Below are positions 26,090 to 33,442 of a DNA stretch of 62,566 bases, one piece after another. The number at the start of each line of letters is the position of its first letter. Position 1 is the stretch's first letter. The DNA comes from Bacteroidota bacterium. Its GTDB lineage: Bacteria; Bacteroidota; Bacteroidia; Chitinophagales; Chitinophagaceae. The notes under the pieces were generated by a model. That model was not told the origin of the DNA and searched no databases. It worked only from the letters and a program-made list of their open reading frames with translations. The stretch covers positions 1-62,566 of the forward strand of contig JAEZLJ010000153.1 of the NCBI GenBank assembly GCA_023415275.1, written 5' to 3'. Both the position numbers and the translations under genes were made by a program.

Positions 26090-26806
26090 TTACTTCAATA
26101 GAAACTTAGCTCCCACCACTGCCGACACCTTAATTTTTTCGAATTCCAAACCAGGATCTGTTTCCTGAGCCACTCCTTTGACTTTTACTGAATAACCAGT
26201 GACTACAACATCTTGTAATCGGCTCCCGTAAATTTGACTGTTCATATTGTTATTTTCCATATCAACCAAATGAATTGCGTTTCCAACATGTTGCTGCAAT
26301 GGGGAGGCTAAAGCAATGGCTCTTTCCCTGGCATTTGCCACAGCCTTGCTTCTCAACAAATTTTTAAGTGCATCTATAGCAGAATAGCTCACTCGTTGTA
26401 TGGAAGAATTTGAAATATCCAATTGCTCCAAACGCAAGAACACCTGGGCAGCTGTTGATGCATCACTCACCTTTAAAACATATTTCCTTGTCTTGATGAT
26501 CTCCTTTCCTTTTAAAATGTAAAACTTGAAAACACTTCCCATGAAGTTTACACTCAGGTTCTTTTCTATATCTATTCCCATTTCCTTGAAAGCTGCTAAC
26601 ATCCTTGCTTCCTGTTCTTCTACCGGGATTTTATCATGGTTATCCTTTTCAGAAATTGTAATATGAATGTAGATCTCATCTGGTTCTATAAGGGTATCAA
26701 CACTGCCACTCACTTCCAGATACAGCTGGTCAATAAAATTTTTTGATTGCGACTGGCCAAAGAAACCTGTTAACAGGCAAACTAATAACAAACATGCTTT
26801 AAACAT
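26090..26806 (-). CDS. SIMPL (DUF541) domain protein
   Basis: A 238-residue exported protein. The start is set at the ATG at 26804-26806 since it yields a signal peptide (MFKACLLLVCLLTGFFGQSQ); the open frame upstream adds 25 non-signal residues. The SIMPL/DUF541 core shows VSGSVDTLIEPDEIYIHITISEKD, NLSVNFMG, ARERAIALASPLQQHVGNAIHLVDMENN and VVTGYSVKVKGVAQ. The family is periplasmic or surface-bound with poorly known role. Codon use is more AT-rich than the paa cluster. Confidence 0.85.
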   Translation of the reverse strand: MFKACLLLVCLLTGFFGQSQSKNFIDQLYLEVSGSVDTLIEPDEIYIHITISEKDNHDKIPVEEQEARMLAAFKEMGIDIEKNLSVNFMGSVFKFYILKGKEIIKTRKYVLKVSDASTAAQVFLRLEQLDISNSSIQRVSYSAIDALKNLLRSKAVANARERAIALASPLQQHVGNAIHLVDMENNNMNSQIYGSRLQDVVVTGYSVKVKGVAQETDPGLEFEKIKVSAVVGAKFLLK

Positions 26807-26988
26807 AATGGGATTTTTAATCCAGATGCACGCAACATTCATTTTACATATTATTACTAAACAATAAACTAGTATATACATGATTTCACTGAAAGCTATT
26901 CGTTATGAATCTTTATGAACCAAGTTTGGAGATAAACCTTCGATATGCTATTTTTCAATATGATCCTGATAGGTAACCCTGGAAACTA

Positions 26989-27843
26989 ATGCTTAGATTA
27001 ATTCTACTTATTGCACTCTGCCCTATTTTTTGTTTTGGCCAAATTCCTGATCCCAAGCCTGGTACCTATGTTAATGACTACACCAACAGCTTACAGCCTT
27101 CAGAGATCCAAAAACTGAATGAACAGATCTTACATCTCGAAGAACAAACAACGGTGCAGGTAGCTGTTCTCTTGATTAATGATTTGCCAGCTGATATGAG
27201 TTTAGAGGATTTTGCACGCACGGTTGGGAATACCTGGAAGGTGGGAAATAATTATAATGGCCTGGTCTATGTGGCCGTACTAAACGAAAGAAAGCATAGG
27301 TTGGAGGTTGCGCGAAACCTTGAAGGAGAGATCCCCGACATTAAAGCCTTTACTATTATAGAAAGCCTGAGACCTTACCTGGCACAGAAAGAATATTATA
27401 ATGCACTGGAATTATTGATTTCCAATCTTGCAGCAGAATTAGGTGCCAGGGCATTTGTTCAAAAAGATTCCACAAATCATTCTTATGAAACAACACCCTA
27501 TATCCCGTTTGAAGATGTAAACAATGATCCACCTTCCCCTGAGGCACAGGAAAGAATGGAATTTGAAACAAGAAAAGCAAAATACGATCGTCTCGGCAAC
27601 TATGCAATCGGTGGAATTATTTTAGGATTATTGGGCTTTAGCATTTGGTCATGGAGGTATAAAAAAAGATATATTAAACAGAATACTGTAAATGGTGTGT
27701 ATATAGGTATTGGAAGTACCTATTTCGCTTCCAATCACCCAGATTATTTTGATAGTGGCAGCAGTGGCTCATCCGGATTTGGTGGCTTTGGTGGAGATGG
27801 TGGAGGAGGCTTTTCTGGCGGGGGCGCCTCTGGAGATTGGTAA
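26989..27843 (+). CDS. TPM-domain (YgcG/Repair_PSII) membrane protein
   Basis: A 284-residue protein with signal peptide (MLRLILLIALCPIFCFGQ), a TPM domain (residues 24-150: YVNDYTNSLQPSEIQKLNEQI, EDFARTVGNTWKVG, GLVYVAVLNERKHRLEVARNLEG), a membrane helix near residue 202-218 (YAIGGIILGLLGFSIWSWR) and a Gly/Ser-rich tail from residue 255 ending GASGDW. This is the standard YgcG layout: periplasmic domain, helix, glycine-rich end. The exact role is unknown. It is divergent from the SIMPL gene with about 180 bases between. Confidence 0.9.
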   Translation: MLRLILLIALCPIFCFGQIPDPKPGTYVNDYTNSLQPSEIQKLNEQILHLEEQTTVQVAVLLINDLPADMSLEDFARTVGNTWKVGNNYNGLVYVAVLNERKHRLEVARNLEGEIPDIKAFTIIESLRPYLAQKEYYNALELLISNLAAELGARAFVQKDSTNHSYETTPYIPFEDVNNDPPSPEAQERMEFETRKAKYDRLGNYAIGGIILGLLGFSIWSWRYKKRYIKQNTVNGVYIGIGSTYFASNHPDYFDSGSSGSSGFGGFGGDGGGGFSGGGASGDW

Positions 27844-28102
27844 TAGCCTTTTACATATAGTATCCACTAATTTAAATGTAGTGAATCAATGTAATTCTTA
27901 TTTCTATCCTCTATGTAATACAACCTACTACTAGCCTTAAAAATTATAATTATCACATTCCATCTCCATGAACCTTTGGATTGATAGGAGTTAATTTGCC
28001 ATTAAACAATCTATTTGTATCAACTCCTGGAAAACGCTAAGGGCGCTTTCATTAAAATTCAAATAAGGAATTGTTTACTTTATCTAGTCTGGTACCAAAT
28101 GT

Positions 28103-28516
28103 TTAAATATTTTCTCTCACAAAATCCCGGCTGTAATCCCTGATCATATCCCTTACCATCCGGAATTGCTGCATTACTTCTTCCTTCGTTCCTATTGCTT
28201 TGGCGGGATCAGGAAAGTTGTGATGGAACATCCTGGCATGGGAAGGGAATACGGGACAATTTTCTTTGGCATTGTCACAAACGGTAATCACAAAATCAAA
28301 GTCAATGTCCCTGTATTCATTGATATTATTGGAGGTATGTTGAGAGATATCAATCCCATCTTCTTTCATTACTTCAATGGCCTTAGGATTCACCCCATGG
28401 GTTTCTATGCCGGCACTATACACCTCAGCCCTATTATTTGCAAAATGCCTGATATAACCTTCAGCTATCTGGCTCCTGCAACTATTACCTGTACAAAGAA
28501 TTAATACTTTTTTCAT
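28103..28516 (-). CDS. arsC: Arsenate reductase, low-molecular-weight phosphatase type
   Basis: A 137-residue enzyme that reduces arsenate to arsenite with thioredoxin. The phosphatase-fold P-loop CTGNSCRS carries C8 and C13, with further redox Cys at C80 and C87 (VITVCDNAKENCPVF), which are the relay pair of thioredoxin-coupled ArsC, and HHNFPDPAKA with the catalytic Asp. It is the last gene in the run arsR-arsM-arsC, starting 51 bases after arsM. No arsenite pump is present in the window. Confidence 0.95.
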   Translation of the reverse strand: MKKVLILCTGNSCRSQIAEGYIRHFANNRAEVYSAGIETHGVNPKAIEVMKEDGIDISQHTSNNINEYRDIDFDFVITVCDNAKENCPVFPSHARMFHHNFPDPAKAIGTKEEVMQQFRMVRDMIRDYSRDFVRENI

Positions 28517-28566
28517 GAACCTAAAGGTCTAAATGTTATGAATACTTATAGGCCGGCATGCCATGA

Positions 28567-29412
28567 TCAATTGCAACAATCTGTTCCGCAGCAGGCCTTT
28601 GCTTCTACCGGTTTCTCTGCATACACAGTTACACTTTTGATCCCTGTCCCTGACTTGTGGAAGCTTTCGATTTGATCCTTTGACAAATACTGGCTTAAAA
28701 TATCCTCAGGAATGGTAATGACCTTATCCTTTTGAACATTGATGTTGTGAAAGCCATTGGCCTCGATTAATTCCAAATAAGCGTTTTTTTGTATGGCCCC
28801 GGCCACGCAACCAGCATACATTTCTGCAGCTTCCCTGATCTCCTGGGGTAAAGCTCCTTCCAGCACAATATCAGAGATTGAAAAATGTCCCCCTGGCTTC
28901 AATACCCGGTAGATTTCTTTAAATACACCATCCTTATTAGGAACCAGGTTCAATACACAATTACTTACCACCACATCAGCCACATTTGCTGTTACCGGCA
29001 TCTTTTCAATATCACCTTGCCTGAACTCCACATTGTTAAGACCTCTTACTTCGGCATTGTGCCTTGCTTTTTCAATCATAGCCGGAGTGAAATCGATTCC
29101 AATTACTTTCCCGGTTTCACCAACTTCGTGGCGGGCTATGAAGGCATCATTACCTGCTCCACTGCCAAGGTCAATGACAACATCCCCTTTTTTAATTTGA
29201 GCATATTGAGTAGGCAATCCACAACCTAGCCCCAGGTCAGCTTCAGGATTATATCCTTCCAATTGCGTATAGTCATCTGCCATTATGTTATATACTTCCG
29301 TAGAACAGCATCCCGACCCACAACACGAACTTTGATTTGTTTCTTTATCTTGCAAAGCAATCTCTGAGTATTTCTGTCTTACCAGCTCTTTTAATGGTTC
29401 TTGTGATTTCAT
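28567..29412 (-). CDS. arsM: Arsenite S-adenosylmethionine methyltransferase
   Basis: It methylates arsenite to less retained or volatile species. The 281-residue protein has the SAM-binding motif VIDLGSGAGNDAFI (residues 77-90 region), conserved family Cys in VVSNCVLNLVPNK and MYAGCVAGA, and an N-terminal cluster CCGSGCC with C30, C31, C35 and C36, typical of ArsM. A further CC pair near the C-terminus (ACCGTDCCN) is not needed in the smallest members. It is preceded at 29431-29446 by a palindrome identical in plan to the one before arsR, so it may have its own promoter. Confidence 0.95.
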   Translation of the reverse strand: MKSQEPLKELVRQKYSEIALQDKETNQSSCCGSGCCSTEVYNIMADDYTQLEGYNPEADLGLGCGLPTQYAQIKKGDVVIDLGSGAGNDAFIARHEVGETGKVIGIDFTPAMIEKARHNAEVRGLNNVEFRQGDIEKMPVTANVADVVVSNCVLNLVPNKDGVFKEIYRVLKPGGHFSISDIVLEGALPQEIREAAEMYAGCVAGAIQKNAYLELIEANGFHNINVQKDKVITIPEDILSQYLSKDQIESFHKSGTGIKSVTVYAEKPVEAKACCGTDCCN

Positions 29413-29430
29413 ATATTTTGTTTTTAAATG

Positions 29431-29446
29431 ATCGCAATATCACGAT
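29431..29446 (-). promoter_or_regulatory. Putative ArsR operator before arsM
   Basis: ATCGCAATATCACGAT: dyad ATCG-nn-ATAT-nn-CGAT. Differs at one base from the site before arsR (29803-29818). Located 19 bases upstream of the arsM ATG. Confidence 0.65.
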
Positions 29447-29465
29447 GATGTTGATTAAAAAAAAG

Positions 29466-29795
29466 TCAGCAACAATTGCTGCCCAATTTATAACCGTCAA
29501 ATAATTGGTTGATCCAGGTCTGGGCAGCTTTCCATTCTTTTTCATCTATGCAATAGCAAACCTTAGCCCCTTCTATTTCCCCTTTTATGAGCCCCGCCTC
29601 TTTTAATTCCTTTAAATGCTGCGACACCGTACTCTGTGACAAAGGCAGCTCATCTACAATATCTCCACACTGGCAGGAAGCCTTATTAGCCAAAAATTTT
29701 AAAATGGCTATCCTTGCCGGGTGGGCCAATGCCTTACCGTACCGGGCCAGCCTGTTTTCCTTTACGCCAAACTCATATGATTTAGTAGCTCCCAT
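29466..29795 (-). CDS. arsR: ArsR-family arsenite-responsive repressor
   Basis: A 109-residue winged-helix repressor of the SmtB/ArsR group. The helix-turn-helix is at about residues 40-75 (ELPLSQSTVSQHLKELKEAGLIKGE) with the sensing pair C41, C43 in SCQCGD; further Cys are C80, C82 and the terminal C108-C109. The ATG at 29793-29795 fits. Another ATG four bases upstream opens a five-codon frame that overlaps and is out of frame. Two near-identical operator palindromes (29803-29818, 29431-29446) support autoregulation and control of arsM-arsC. Confidence 0.93.
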   Translation of the reverse strand: MGATKSYEFGVKENRLARYGKALAHPARIAILKFLANKASCQCGDIVDELPLSQSTVSQHLKELKEAGLIKGEIEGAKVCYCIDEKEWKAAQTWINQLFDGYKLGSNCC

Positions 29796-29802
29796 ACATT
29801 CA

Positions 29803-29818
29803 ATCGCAATATTACGAT
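29803..29818 (-). promoter_or_regulatory. Putative ArsR operator / promoter of arsR
   Basis: ATCGCAATATTACGAT has the dyad ATCG-nn-ATAT-nn-CGAT. On the minus strand it contains TAATATTG, a one-mismatch -7 element, with TTTTG upstream, so binding would cover the promoter. The arsR ATG is only 8 bases downstream, which implies a nearly leaderless mRNA. Confidence 0.6.
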
Positions 29819-29865
29819 AAGTTAAGTAACAACAAAAATTTATTTATGAAACCATAAAAATCCAC

Positions 29866-29990
29866 GGGCATCATCAGGAGACATGCAAGAGGCATTTAAT
29901 TGGAGAAAATATTCGATAAATAAAAAATCAATTGTGTTTACACAAAAAGTGTTGGTTCAGTAAAACCTGAACCCTTTGACGAAACGCCCG
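29866..29990 (+). pseudogene. Decayed copy of the 3' end of the T9SS-sorted gene at 24773-26026
   Basis: Aligned with 25930-26053 at fixed spacing. The frame reads GIIRRHARGI, stop, LEKIFDK, stop, against GISRSHARGT and VFDK in the intact gene, then a 1-base shift, and then a 53-base block (29934-29986) with one mismatch to 25997-26049, which covers the last codons, the stop and the 3' UTR. The downstream terminator is degraded. It is a scar of an ancestral second copy, in the same orientation as the intact gene and 3.9 kb away. Confidence 0.8.
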
Positions 29991-30089
29991 TAGGCCGACA
30001 CTCTTTTATGTCTTGGCTTTTATTAATCATATTCATTTAGAGTTTACTTAAATTGAATAATTATTAATTACCCACTTCAATGAAATAAT

Positions 30090-31571
30090 ATGATGCTGAA
30101 TAAATTTATTTGGAACAATTATAAACAAACCAATGAGGGGCAAAGAAGCATTAAAATTTTTGAAGAAGGTACTACTCGAGATATTTTGACCAATTATTCC
30201 TCTAACCTCCCTTTTGATTTAGAAATAACTTCAGATATTATTGATGAATTATTGTTGTATTGTTCATACCCTATCTTGCCAGAAGAATTAGATAATGAAA
30301 TTGAATTCTGGAGAAATTTGTATAAAAATGGATTTACTATTACTTATCCTAACAGTGAGTCTAAATCTTTTGATCAAAAATCAATTGATTTCATTCAGTT
30401 ACTTCCTATACTTTCTTTATGGCTTTATTATAATTATCCTTTTATATTCAAGCCTTACTTTTTTATACATAAGTTTAGGCTACTAACTAAAATATCAGAT
30501 TCATTCAATTTAGAACTACCCAAAGTTCCCCTTAAAAAGAACAAAGAAGAAAGGTTTCTATATTATGTTGAATTATGTAAAGCATTTCAAAAGTTTCAAA
30601 CTAACAACGAACTGACCGATGCCGAATTCTGTGCGTTCCTTTATGATTTTGCTCCAAAATATGTTTCTCAATTAGAAAGTGACAACTCAACTCTTCCTGA
30701 GGCAACTCAAGCATGGTGGATTGGTGGAGATAAATCCGGAAAAGATTTTCATTTTTTAGACAATGCAACATCGGAATCTATCAGTTTTTGGCAAGGTAAT
30801 GAAGACACTAAAAAAGGGGACATTCTAGTAATGTACTGTTTATCCCCTCGAAGTTTCATTCATTCAATATGGAGAGCAATATCCGATGGAATAGCTGATC
30901 CATTTTTCCACTATTATAGTAGTATTTATATTGGACATCCACAAAAAGTACCTCCTATTACTATACAAGAGCTGAAAGATGATCCACACTTTAGCAAGAA
31001 TCCGTTAGTGAGAAAAAATTTACAAGGGATAAATGGGTACCCTCTTTATTTGATGGATTATTCAAGGCTCCAAGCCTTAATAAAAGAAAAGGGAGGTGAA
31101 ATAAAAAACATACCCCAATTGTATAGTCCAACTTTTGAATCCAATACAGAATTAAAGAATGAAAGAGAAGTTGAACTACAATTAATTGAACCTTTACTTG
31201 AAAAACTAGGATATACAAACAAAGATTGGATTAGACAACTAGTTGTTCGAATGGGTAGAGGGGAAAGGAATTTCCCAGACTATGCATTCCTTCTTGATAG
31301 CACAACTGGATTTGAAAGGGCATACTTTTTAATAGAAAGCAAGTATTACATTAAAAGCAATAGAGAGTTAGAGGATACCTTTAAACAAGTTTGGTCCTAT
31401 GGGCAACGATTAGGAGCTGAAAAACTTATGATTGCAGATAAAAATGCAATTTGGATCTATGTTAAAAAACAAGAGATTTTTGAAAGAACCGACTATAAAA
31501 AAATATTCTGGAAAGAGCTTGAAAACTCAGACAAGTTCCGTGATGTTAAAAATTTAATAGGCAAGTTTTAG
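30090..31571 (+). CDS. EVE-domain / PD-(D/E)XK nuclease fusion, predicted modification-dependent restriction enzyme
   Basis: A 493-residue protein of unrecognised overall family. Residues 1-205 are helix-rich and unknown. Residues 206-335 read as an EVE/PUA-like domain: QAWWIGGDK, FWQGNEDTKKGDILVMYC, and TIQELKDDPHFSKNPLVRKN, the last matching the EVE signature T-xx-ELK-xDP-xxx-xPLVR. Residues 358-470 resemble HsdR N-terminal PD-(D/E)XK nucleases: REVELQLIEPLLEKLGY, D397 in FPDYAF, E416-S-K418 in LIESKYY, then Q433-x-x-S-Y437. EVE domains bind modified bases, so I infer cutting of modified (or foreign) DNA. Base composition is far lower in GC than neighbours, suggesting recent gain. It is a single gene with no methyltransferase partner. 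An ATG at 30093 is an alternative start. Confidence 0.75.
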   Translation: MMLNKFIWNNYKQTNEGQRSIKIFEEGTTRDILTNYSSNLPFDLEITSDIIDELLLYCSYPILPEELDNEIEFWRNLYKNGFTITYPNSESKSFDQKSIDFIQLLPILSLWLYYNYPFIFKPYFFIHKFRLLTKISDSFNLELPKVPLKKNKEERFLYYVELCKAFQKFQTNNELTDAEFCAFLYDFAPKYVSQLESDNSTLPEATQAWWIGGDKSGKDFHFLDNATSESISFWQGNEDTKKGDILVMYCLSPRSFIHSIWRAISDGIADPFFHYYSSIYIGHPQKVPPITIQELKDDPHFSKNPLVRKNLQGINGYPLYLMDYSRLQALIKEKGGEIKNIPQLYSPTFESNTELKNEREVELQLIEPLLEKLGYTNKDWIRQLVVRMGRGERNFPDYAFLLDSTTGFERAYFLIESKYYIKSNRELEDTFKQVWSYGQRLGAEKLMIADKNAIWIYVKKQEIFERTDYKKIFWKELENSDKFRDVKNLIGKF

Positions 31572-31576
31572 AGCTT

Positions 31577-31924
31577 CTACCTTTCGTCCTTCCAAACTAG
31601 CTTCACTAACTGTGCGCTGTCCTTGAAATCCTGGCATTTCATATCCCCTTTTCCTGTAAAGCCGCCACTGGGTGCACAAACATAATTGCACTGATCATCG
31701 TACACCATATTGTATTGATCGCAACAATTGCTGGAAAAGTAATAGACTGTTTTGCCCTTATAATTGTATTCATATACTTCGGCAGGCGGGTTCCATTTAG
31801 GTTCCTTCTTTATTGCTTCAATCCTTTGTTGAATACAGGACGGCAAGGCCGCTGTTTTATTCTTGCTGCAGTTCTTACCGGCGGTGGCCAGTACAATGAA
31901 AGAAGTTAATAAAATCGATTTCAT
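31577..31924 (-). CDS. Small exported DUF6970-like protein
   Basis: A 115-residue protein from the ATG at 31922-31924; the frame is open further upstream but runs antisense to obg. The start has a short hydrophobic signal (MKSILLTSFIVLATAG) followed by a Cys near residue 19 (KNCSKN) that could serve as lipobox-like residue, though its context is poor. The mature part contains VYEYNYKGKTVYYFSSNCCDQYN and CNYVCAPSGGFTGKGD, a pattern of small Cys-rich Bacteroidota proteins assigned to DUF6970. The function is unknown. It is divergent from obg with practically no spacer. Confidence 0.78.
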   Translation of the reverse strand: MKSILLTSFIVLATAGKNCSKNKTAALPSCIQQRIEAIKKEPKWNPPAEVYEYNYKGKTVYYFSSNCCDQYNMVYDDQCNYVCAPSGGFTGKGDMKCQDFKDSAQLVKLVWKDER

Positions 31925-31978
31925 ATGGCTTTGGTTGTTGGAAAGGTATCTTTGCAACCAAGCAAAAATAGATACCTC

Positions 31979-32980
31979 TTGGAGAAAAGCAATTTCGTTG
32001 ACCAGATCAGGGTCTTTTGTAGAAGCGGGCATGGTGGTGCGGGCATCAAACATTTCAGGCGCGATAAATTAACCGCCATGGGTGGTCCCGATGGTGGCGA
32101 TGGCGGCCGTGGTGGCCATATCATCCTGAGAGGTAACAGCAACCTATGGACATTATTGCACCTTCGGTATTATAAAAACGTGCTGGCCGAAGATGGCGAA
32201 AGAGGAAGTGACAACAACAGGACCGGTCGCAATGGCAAGGACATTATCCTGGAAGTACCCCTGGGCACCATTGCCCGTGATGAAGAAACAGGCGAAAAGG
32301 AAGTAGAGATACTGGCAGATGGGGAAGAGCAGGTATGGCTGCCCGGTGGTAAGGGTGGCCTGGGCAATACCAACTTTAAAACCCCCACCAACCAGGCCCC
32401 CGAGCATGCCCAACCCGGATTACCCGGGGTGGAAGGCTGGAAGGTGCTGGAACTGAAGGTGTTGGCTGATGTAGGCCTTGTCGGTTTTCCCAATGCTGGG
32501 AAGTCTACCCTTCTTTCTGTAATGACTGCCGCCAAACCTAAAATAGCGGATTATGCCTTTACCACTATAGTTCCTCAATTGGGCATGGTGGAATACCGCG
32601 ATGGCAAAAGCTTTTGCATAGCCGACCTTCCGGGAATCATTGAGGGCGCTGCTGAAGGAAAAGGGCTGGGCCATCGTTTCCTGCGCCATATCGAGCGCAA
32701 CTCCGTGCTCCTGTTCCTGATCCCCGCAGATAGTAAGAACCATAAAGAGGAATTTGAGATCCTGGTAAATGAGCTGGAAGAATACAATCCCGAACTATTG
32801 CATAAGCAATTCATCATCGCCATCAGTAAAAGCGACATGCTGGATGATGAACTGAAAAAAGAAATAGAAAAGGAACTACCTGCCGACATTCCACATATTT
32901 TCATTTCCTCCGTCACTAACTACCATATACAGGAAATGAAGGACCTGCTGTGGAAGGTCCTGAATTCACCCACTTCTTAA
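31979..32980 (+). CDS. obg: GTPase Obg (CgtA)
   Basis: A ribosome-associated GTPase needed for 50S maturation and growth control. The N-terminal glycine-rich Obg fold (SNFVDQIRVFCRSGHGGAG, GGPDGGDGGRGG) runs to about residue 158, followed by a G domain with P-loop GFPNAGKST, ADLPGI and SKSD. I choose the TTG at 31979 since it gives MEKSNFVDQIRV, which fits the usual Obg start and a total of 333 residues; the ATG at 31925 adds 18 residues and touches the divergent DUF6970 start codon. No C-terminal OCT domain is present, as is common in Bacteroidota. Confidence 0.95.
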   Translation: MEKSNFVDQIRVFCRSGHGGAGIKHFRRDKLTAMGGPDGGDGGRGGHIILRGNSNLWTLLHLRYYKNVLAEDGERGSDNNRTGRNGKDIILEVPLGTIARDEETGEKEVEILADGEEQVWLPGGKGGLGNTNFKTPTNQAPEHAQPGLPGVEGWKVLELKVLADVGLVGFPNAGKSTLLSVMTAAKPKIADYAFTTIVPQLGMVEYRDGKSFCIADLPGIIEGAAEGKGLGHRFLRHIERNSVLLFLIPADSKNHKEEFEILVNELEEYNPELLHKQFIIAISKSDMLDDELKKEIEKELPADIPHIFISSVTNYHIQEMKDLLWKVLNSPTS

Positions 32981-33000
32981 TAAAATTTATCATAGATCAG

Positions 33001-33031
33001 TAAAGGCAGCATGGAACAAGTGCTGCCTTTA
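33001..33031 (+). terminator. Terminator after obg
   Basis: A perfect 11-bp stem (TAAAGGCAGCA and complement) with a 9-base loop follows the obg stop by 20 bases. Only a short T run is present, so strength is uncertain. Confidence 0.7.
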
Positions 33032-33189
33032 CATTTCAACCTACCCCTGGCAATCAGCAGCATCATCCTGGAAAAAGGAGCTTATACATGTATTTTTTAA
33101 TTCAATTAACACCATCAGCACAACCACAGGCCATAAGGCGCTGTCATCCTTTTAGGACAGTTCTGGCCAAAAAAGAAAACGGGTTTTCG

Positions 33190-33314
33190 CCCGGGCTCCT
33201 TTATAGCAACGCCCACTCTCCTTCCTATGTACGCTATAGATACTGCGTGATGATCACGCAGTATCTATAGCGGAAATAGGGAGAAGATAGGAAGCAGCTA
33301 TACCGGAACCCGGG
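33190..33314. repeat. 125-bp imperfect palindrome with 20-bp perfect core
   Basis: Centred on base 33252. The 20 bases on each side (33232-33251 and 33253-33272) are exact reverse complements. Beyond them the two arms continue without indel to CCCGGG at 33190-33195 and 33309-33314; by my count about 44 of 62 positions pair. Not coding. Confidence 0.85.
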
Positions 33315-33442
33315 AGGAAGTCAGTTTACGACCGGAAGTTGCGCAAAATCATAAATAGTTCAGCAGGCCAAACGGGGTGGCACATGGCATTTTTAAGTAG
33401 GTTTGCCATCCGCCAGCTTGCGGCGTTTCACAAAAAACAAAC

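Larger units (their letters stand above)
32981..33442. other. Intergenic region with terminator and long palindrome
   Basis: Between obg and the S46 peptidase gene. It holds a terminator (33001-33031), a 125-bp imperfect palindrome (33190-33314) and a likely promoter near the right end (TAGGTTTG at 33398-33405, matching TAnnTTTG, without a clear -33). No credible reading frame was seen. Confidence 0.6.
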
